43,693 nt of DNA, from positions 1 through 43,693 of the forward strand of contig SLTB01000024.1 of NCBI GenBank assembly GCA_007130155.1. Direction: 5' to 3'. Positions within the stretch are counted from its first letter, which is position 1. The number at the start of each line of letters is the position of its first letter. This document shows positions 40,522 through 43,693 of the stretch, piece after piece. The stretch comes from Pseudomonadales bacterium. Lineage in GTDB: Bacteria > Pseudomonadota > Gammaproteobacteria > Pseudomonadales > Azotimanducaceae. A program made the translations under genes and the position numbers. Below the pieces are notes generated by a model, which was given only the letters and a program-made list of their open reading frames with translations, made no database searches and was not told the DNA's origin.

Positions 40522-42558
40522 ATGTCCGGGACCATGGACTTCTTCGAGGCCCAGGCTGCGGCGCATCGCACCACGTTGCGGCTGGTGGGCCTGTTCATCG
40601 GTGCCGTGTTCGCGCTCATTGCGCTCACGGTCTTTCTCGTGGCGGCCACCATCGCCTTCAACATGCCGCCCAGCGGTTATATCAGCCTCGAGAAAATCTT
40701 CTACGCCCTCTCGCCGGGCCTGATTCTCGGCATCGGCGGCAGCGTCATCGGCGTGGTGATCGTCGCCAGTGTGTTCCGGCACCTGAGCCTGTCCCAGGGC
40801 GGCCGTGCCATTGCCGAGAGTCTCGGCGGCCGTCAATTGCCCCCCAACAGCAAGAACCGGGACGAACGCCGGGTCCTCAACGTGGTGGAGGAAATGGCCA
40901 TCGCTTCGGGACTGCCCGTACCGCCTGTCTACGTCATCGACGAGGACGGCATCAACGCCTTCGCAGCAGGCTATAGCCCTGACGACGCCGTTATAGGCGT
41001 CACCCGCGGCACCCTGGAAATGCTCGACCGAGACGAACTCCAGGGCGTCATCGGCCACGAATTCAGCCATATCCTGAACGGCGACATGCGACTGAATATC
41101 CGCCTGATGTCGGTGCTGTTCGGCATTCTGGTGATCGGAATCATCGGGCGTTCACTGCTGATCAGTCGTCCCCGCCGGGGCTTCAGCCAGAGCAGCAGCT
41201 CGCGCCGCGGTGGCGGGGCCGCCCAGGTTGCGATACTGGGTATTGCACTGCTTATGGTGGGCTACATCGGCACCTTTTTCGGCAATCTGATCAAGGCCGC
41301 CGTCAGCCGCCAGCGTGAGTTCTTGGCTGATGCCTCCGCCGTCCAGTTCACCCGCAATCCCGCGGGTCTCGCCGGCGCCCTGCGCAAGATCGGTTCCCTG
41401 TCGGCAACGTCGAAGGTCCGTGATGGGCGTGCCGAGGAAATGAGCCATATGTTCTTCGGCCCGGTGGGCGGCGGCAGAAGCCAGCTGTTCTCCGGGCTTG
41501 CGACGCACCCGCCGCTTGCGGATCGCATTCGCGCAGTGGATCCGGCCTGGGACGGCAAATTTCCGGCTGTGACCCCGCGGGCACACCAGGAGGAGGTCGC
41601 CAGCGACACCGACCGCAAGTTCGCCGCAGCCAGCCAGACGCTCAATCCCCTCGACCCCCTCAATCCAGGGTCGGCAGTGCTGGACGGCCTGCCGCCTGCT
41701 GCCGGTGCAGTACTCGGGGGCGTGATGGCAGCTGGCGTTCTCGCCGACTCGGCTGCAGGGCGCATCGGTCAGGTCACACCCGATGACGTCGATGAAGCCC
41801 ATGTCATCATCGAAGGCATCCCCAAGCCCCTCTATGAAGCCAGCCATGATCCCTACGGGGCCCGCGCCATGATCTACAGCCTGCTGCTGGCATCGGATCA
41901 GGACCTGCTCAATACCCAGATGGCACTGCTCAAGGAACGCGCCGAACCCGGCGTCCCTGAGCTGATCGATGACCTGCGCACGGCACAGAAACAACTGCCT
42001 GCAGGACAGCGCCTGACGCTTTTGCAGCTGGCCATGCCGGCCTTGAAGAGCCTCAGCGAGGCTCAGTTCCGTCGCTTCATCGACACCCTGGCCGCCTTGA
42101 TCCGCTCCGACGGCAGCATCCACGCCTTCGAGTGGGTCCTGCATCAGGTCCTGCTGAAGGAACTCAGCCCCCATTTCGAAGGCGTCCGCCGACGCCGCGC
42201 AGGGCGTCAATCCCTGGGCAACCTGGCGCCGGCCATAGCCACCCTGCTGTCGACCGTCGCCCGGACCGGGCAGGATGACAGCGAAGCCGCCCGCGCCGCC
42301 TATGCGGCCGCCGCGGCTTCCATTGAGCTCGATGACGTCAGCTTCGAAGCCGAACCCGACCCCAACATGGCCCGACTGTCGTCGGCCATGCGTCAGTTGC
42401 GGGATCTTCACCCTCTGGCGCAGCCGCGCCTGCTGAAGGCCTGCATCCAATGTGTGCTGCACAACGGCCGAATTCTCGACGCTGAGCGCGATCTGCTGCA
42501 CGGTGTGGCCGCAGCCCTCGACTGTCCACTGCCGCCGCTGGTCACCGAACACGGATGA
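40522..42558 (+). CDS. M48 family zinc metalloprotease (HtpX-like) with long C-terminal extension
   Basis: A 678-residue membrane protease. Two helices at about residues 23-50 and 65-85 are followed by the zinc motif GHEFSH (HEFSH at 179-183). Two further helices come next, and SRQREFLADASAVQ, with the third zinc ligand Glu. This is the normal HtpX core, ending near residue 350. About 320 residues follow, with Ala/Leu-rich helices (LRSDGSIHAFEWVLHQVLLKEL; AERDLLHGVAAALDCPLPP at the end) recalling a TerB-like helical domain. The track start at 40522 is ATG and agrees with the family. Its partner is LemA, immediately upstream. Confidence 0.9.
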   Translation: MSGTMDFFEAQAAAHRTTLRLVGLFIGAVFALIALTVFLVAATIAFNMPPSGYISLEKIFYALSPGLILGIGGSVIGVVIVASVFRHLSLSQGGRAIAESLGGRQLPPNSKNRDERRVLNVVEEMAIASGLPVPPVYVIDEDGINAFAAGYSPDDAVIGVTRGTLEMLDRDELQGVIGHEFSHILNGDMRLNIRLMSVLFGILVIGIIGRSLLISRPRRGFSQSSSSRRGGGAAQVAILGIALLMVGYIGTFFGNLIKAAVSRQREFLADASAVQFTRNPAGLAGALRKIGSLSATSKVRDGRAEEMSHMFFGPVGGGRSQLFSGLATHPPLADRIRAVDPAWDGKFPAVTPRAHQEEVASDTDRKFAAASQTLNPLDPLNPGSAVLDGLPPAAGAVLGGVMAAGVLADSAAGRIGQVTPDDVDEAHVIIEGIPKPLYEASHDPYGARAMIYSLLLASDQDLLNTQMALLKERAEPGVPELIDDLRTAQKQLPAGQRLTLLQLAMPALKSLSEAQFRRFIDTLAALIRSDGSIHAFEWVLHQVLLKELSPHFEGVRRRRAGRQSLGNLAPAIATLLSTVARTGQDDSEAARAAYAAAAASIELDDVSFEAEPDPNMARLSSAMRQLRDLHPLAQPRLLKACIQCVLHNGRILDAERDLLHGVAAALDCPLPPLVTEHG

Positions 42559-42562
42559 CAGG

Positions 42563-42590
42563 TCGACAGCGAACGGTCAGGCCGTACAAT
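42563..42590 (+). promoter_or_regulatory. Candidate sigma-70 promoter for the Ppx/GppA gene
   Basis: TCGACA (42563-42568), a 16-base spacer and TACAAT (42585-42590) are five-of-six matches to both consensus hexamers. Transcription would start about 25 bases before the ATG at 42623. Confidence 0.45.
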
Positions 42591-42622
42591 GCACTCGCAC
42601 CCCCTATGGCAGCCGTTGCTTC

Positions 42623-43693
42623 ATGACCCCCACCGATCCAGATAGAGGACGCTTTCCGGACCCCGAAGCCGACCCTGGGGCAACGATCGCAGCGCTGGAC
42701 CTCGGCTCGAATTCCTTCCACATGATCGTTGCCCGCTTTGCTGGCAGCCGCCTGATGGTCCTCGATCGCCTCAAGGACATGGTAAGGCTGGCAGCAGGTC
42801 TCGATGCCAGCAATCGCCTGAGCCCCCAGGTCGTGGAGCGTGCACTCGCCAGCCTGGAACGCATGGGTCAGCGCGTGCGCGGACTGCCTGAAGGCAGCGT
42901 CCGCGTGGTAGGCACCAACACCCTGCGCAAGGCGCGCAACGGCTTGGCGTTCGTGGAGCGGGCCAGCGCCGCCCTCGGACACGAGGTGGAGATCATTTCC
43001 GGCCGCGAGGAAGCCCGCCTGATCTACCTGGGCGTCTCGCACTCCCTTGAAGACAATCAGGAACGCCGCTTAGTGGTGGACATCGGTGGCGGCTCCACCG
43101 AAGTCATCCTCGGGCGACAATTTCAGCCGCAGACCATGGACAGCCTGTACATGGGTTGTGTGAGCATGAGCGCCGAATTCTTTTCAGGCGGCCGGATCAC
43201 CGCGGCAGCCATGAAGGCAGCAGAGCTTGCAGCCCGCCAGGAACTCGCACCGATCGTCAGCCGCTACCGCAGTCACGGCTGGGACTCAGCTATCGGCGCC
43301 TCTGGGACCATTCTCGCCATCCAGGACGTGGCCGCCGCCCAAGGCTGGGGGAGAGAGGCTATCACCGCTGATGCCCTCAAGCGCCTGCAGGCCCGCCTCG
43401 TCGATGTCGGTCAGGTCGAACGCCTGGCGCTACCCGGTCTTCCAGGTCAGCGGGCGCCCGTGTTTCCTGGCGGTGTCGCCATCCTCGCTGCCATCTTCAA
43501 GTCGCTGGGCATCAAGCAAATGCAAACTTCCATTGGGGCGCTGCGAGAGGGCCTCTTGTGGGACCTTCTCGGGCGTCAGCACCAGTCCGATATTCGCGAG
43601 CAGACCGTCGCCGACCTCAGCGCCCGCTATCACGTCGATCTCGAGCAGGCCCTGGCGGTGCGCAGCACCGCGCTGCGCCTGCTCACGGAAGTG
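42623..43693 (+). CDS. Ppx/GppA exopolyphosphatase family protein, 3' end cut by window
   Basis: At least 357 residues, read by hand because the gene leaves the window at the right edge and is not in the ORF track. IAALDLGSNSFHMIVARF is the first phosphate-binding motif of the ASKHA fold. VRVVGTNTLRKARNG, SGREEARLIYLGV and VVDIGGGSTEVILG are the other family signatures, and SIGALREGLLWDLL follows near the end of the visible part. The enzymes degrade polyphosphate from its ends or hydrolyse pppGpp; Ppx and GppA cannot be told apart here. The start has only a weak ribosome site. Confidence 0.92.
   Translation, partial: MTPTDPDRGRFPDPEADPGATIAALDLGSNSFHMIVARFAGSRLMVLDRLKDMVRLAAGLDASNRLSPQVVERALASLERMGQRVRGLPEGSVRVVGTNTLRKARNGLAFVERASAALGHEVEIISGREEARLIYLGVSHSLEDNQERRLVVDIGGGSTEVILGRQFQPQTMDSLYMGCVSMSAEFFSGGRITAAAMKAAELAARQELAPIVSRYRSHGWDSAIGASGTILAIQDVAAAQGWGREAITADALKRLQARLVDVGQVERLALPGLPGQRAPVFPGGVAILAAIFKSLGIKQMQTSIGALREGLLWDLLGRQHQSDIREQTVADLSARYHVDLEQALAVRSTALRLLTEV

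Overview
This is a high-GC bacterial chromosome segment that reads as gammaproteobacterial. That rests on the gene content: LemA plus an HtpX-like M48 protease, ThpR, SirB2, an OprI-like alanine-rich lipoprotein, an MtfA-type peptidase, a TonB-dependent receptor, and several acyl-CoA dehydrogenases typical of aerobic lipid or hydrocarbon users. I cannot name the genus. There is no rRNA, tRNA, CRISPR array or intact transposase. Two genes run off the window and are therefore missing from the ORF track: a QEGLA-motif (DUF1704) protein at the left edge and a Ppx/GppA phosphatase at the right edge.

Layout. 1-8.5 kb: DUF1704 metallopeptidase-like protein, long-chain-type acyl-CoA dehydrogenase, a class II photolyase fused to a renalase-like FAD oxidoreductase, a CDF metal exporter converging on thpR, and a SirB2 protein, separated by repeat-rich gaps. 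8.6-15 kb: a tightly coupled four-gene run (two alpha/beta hydrolases, a CinA-like/NMN-adenylyltransferase fusion, a guanine-deaminase-like enzyme), then a TonB-dependent receptor. 15-20.4 kb: DUF4168 protein, MATE exporter, then an operon of enoyl-CoA hydratase, luciferase-like (LLM) oxidoreductase and SDR. 20.4-26.4 kb: three hsp20 genes behind a good sigma-32-type promoter, a NaChBac-like voltage-gated channel, an Lpp-like lipoprotein, an L,D-transpeptidase, an SLC13/ArsB-like permease broken by an in-frame amber codon, and mtfA.

26.4-31.5 kb: a probable two-component flavin monooxygenase (acyl-CoA-dehydrogenase-like oxygenase plus flavin reductase plus PPOX-fold protein), a divergent acyl-CoA dehydrogenase and a 2-hydroxyacid dehydrogenase. 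31.6-37.9 kb: one compact plus-strand operon joining a molybdenum hydroxylase (IorAB type), a small cytochrome c, an FccB/SoxF sulfide-dehydrogenase flavoprotein and SoxX-SoxY-SoxZ-SoxA. It has no soxB or soxCD, and SoxY has a non-canonical C-terminus. 37.9-43.7 kb: galactose mutarotase, nitroreductase, LemA with an M48 protease, and Ppx/GppA.

The gaps between genes are the most unusual part. They hold at least three repeat families. The first is a 240-270 bp MITE-like element, with four copies and one solo end; it has terminal inverted repeats and YTAR-like flanks. The second is a 170-215 bp element with inverted ends, in two copies; one copy has perfect 20-bp ends and the other carries an internal fourfold 16-bp tandem repeat. 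The third is a set of REP/REPIN-like hairpins headed GTGGGAGC. The points most worth a second look are these repeats, the photolyase-oxidoreductase fusion, the CinA-like/NMNAT fusion, the hybrid ior-fcc-sox operon with the altered SoxY arm, and the amber-interrupted permease.
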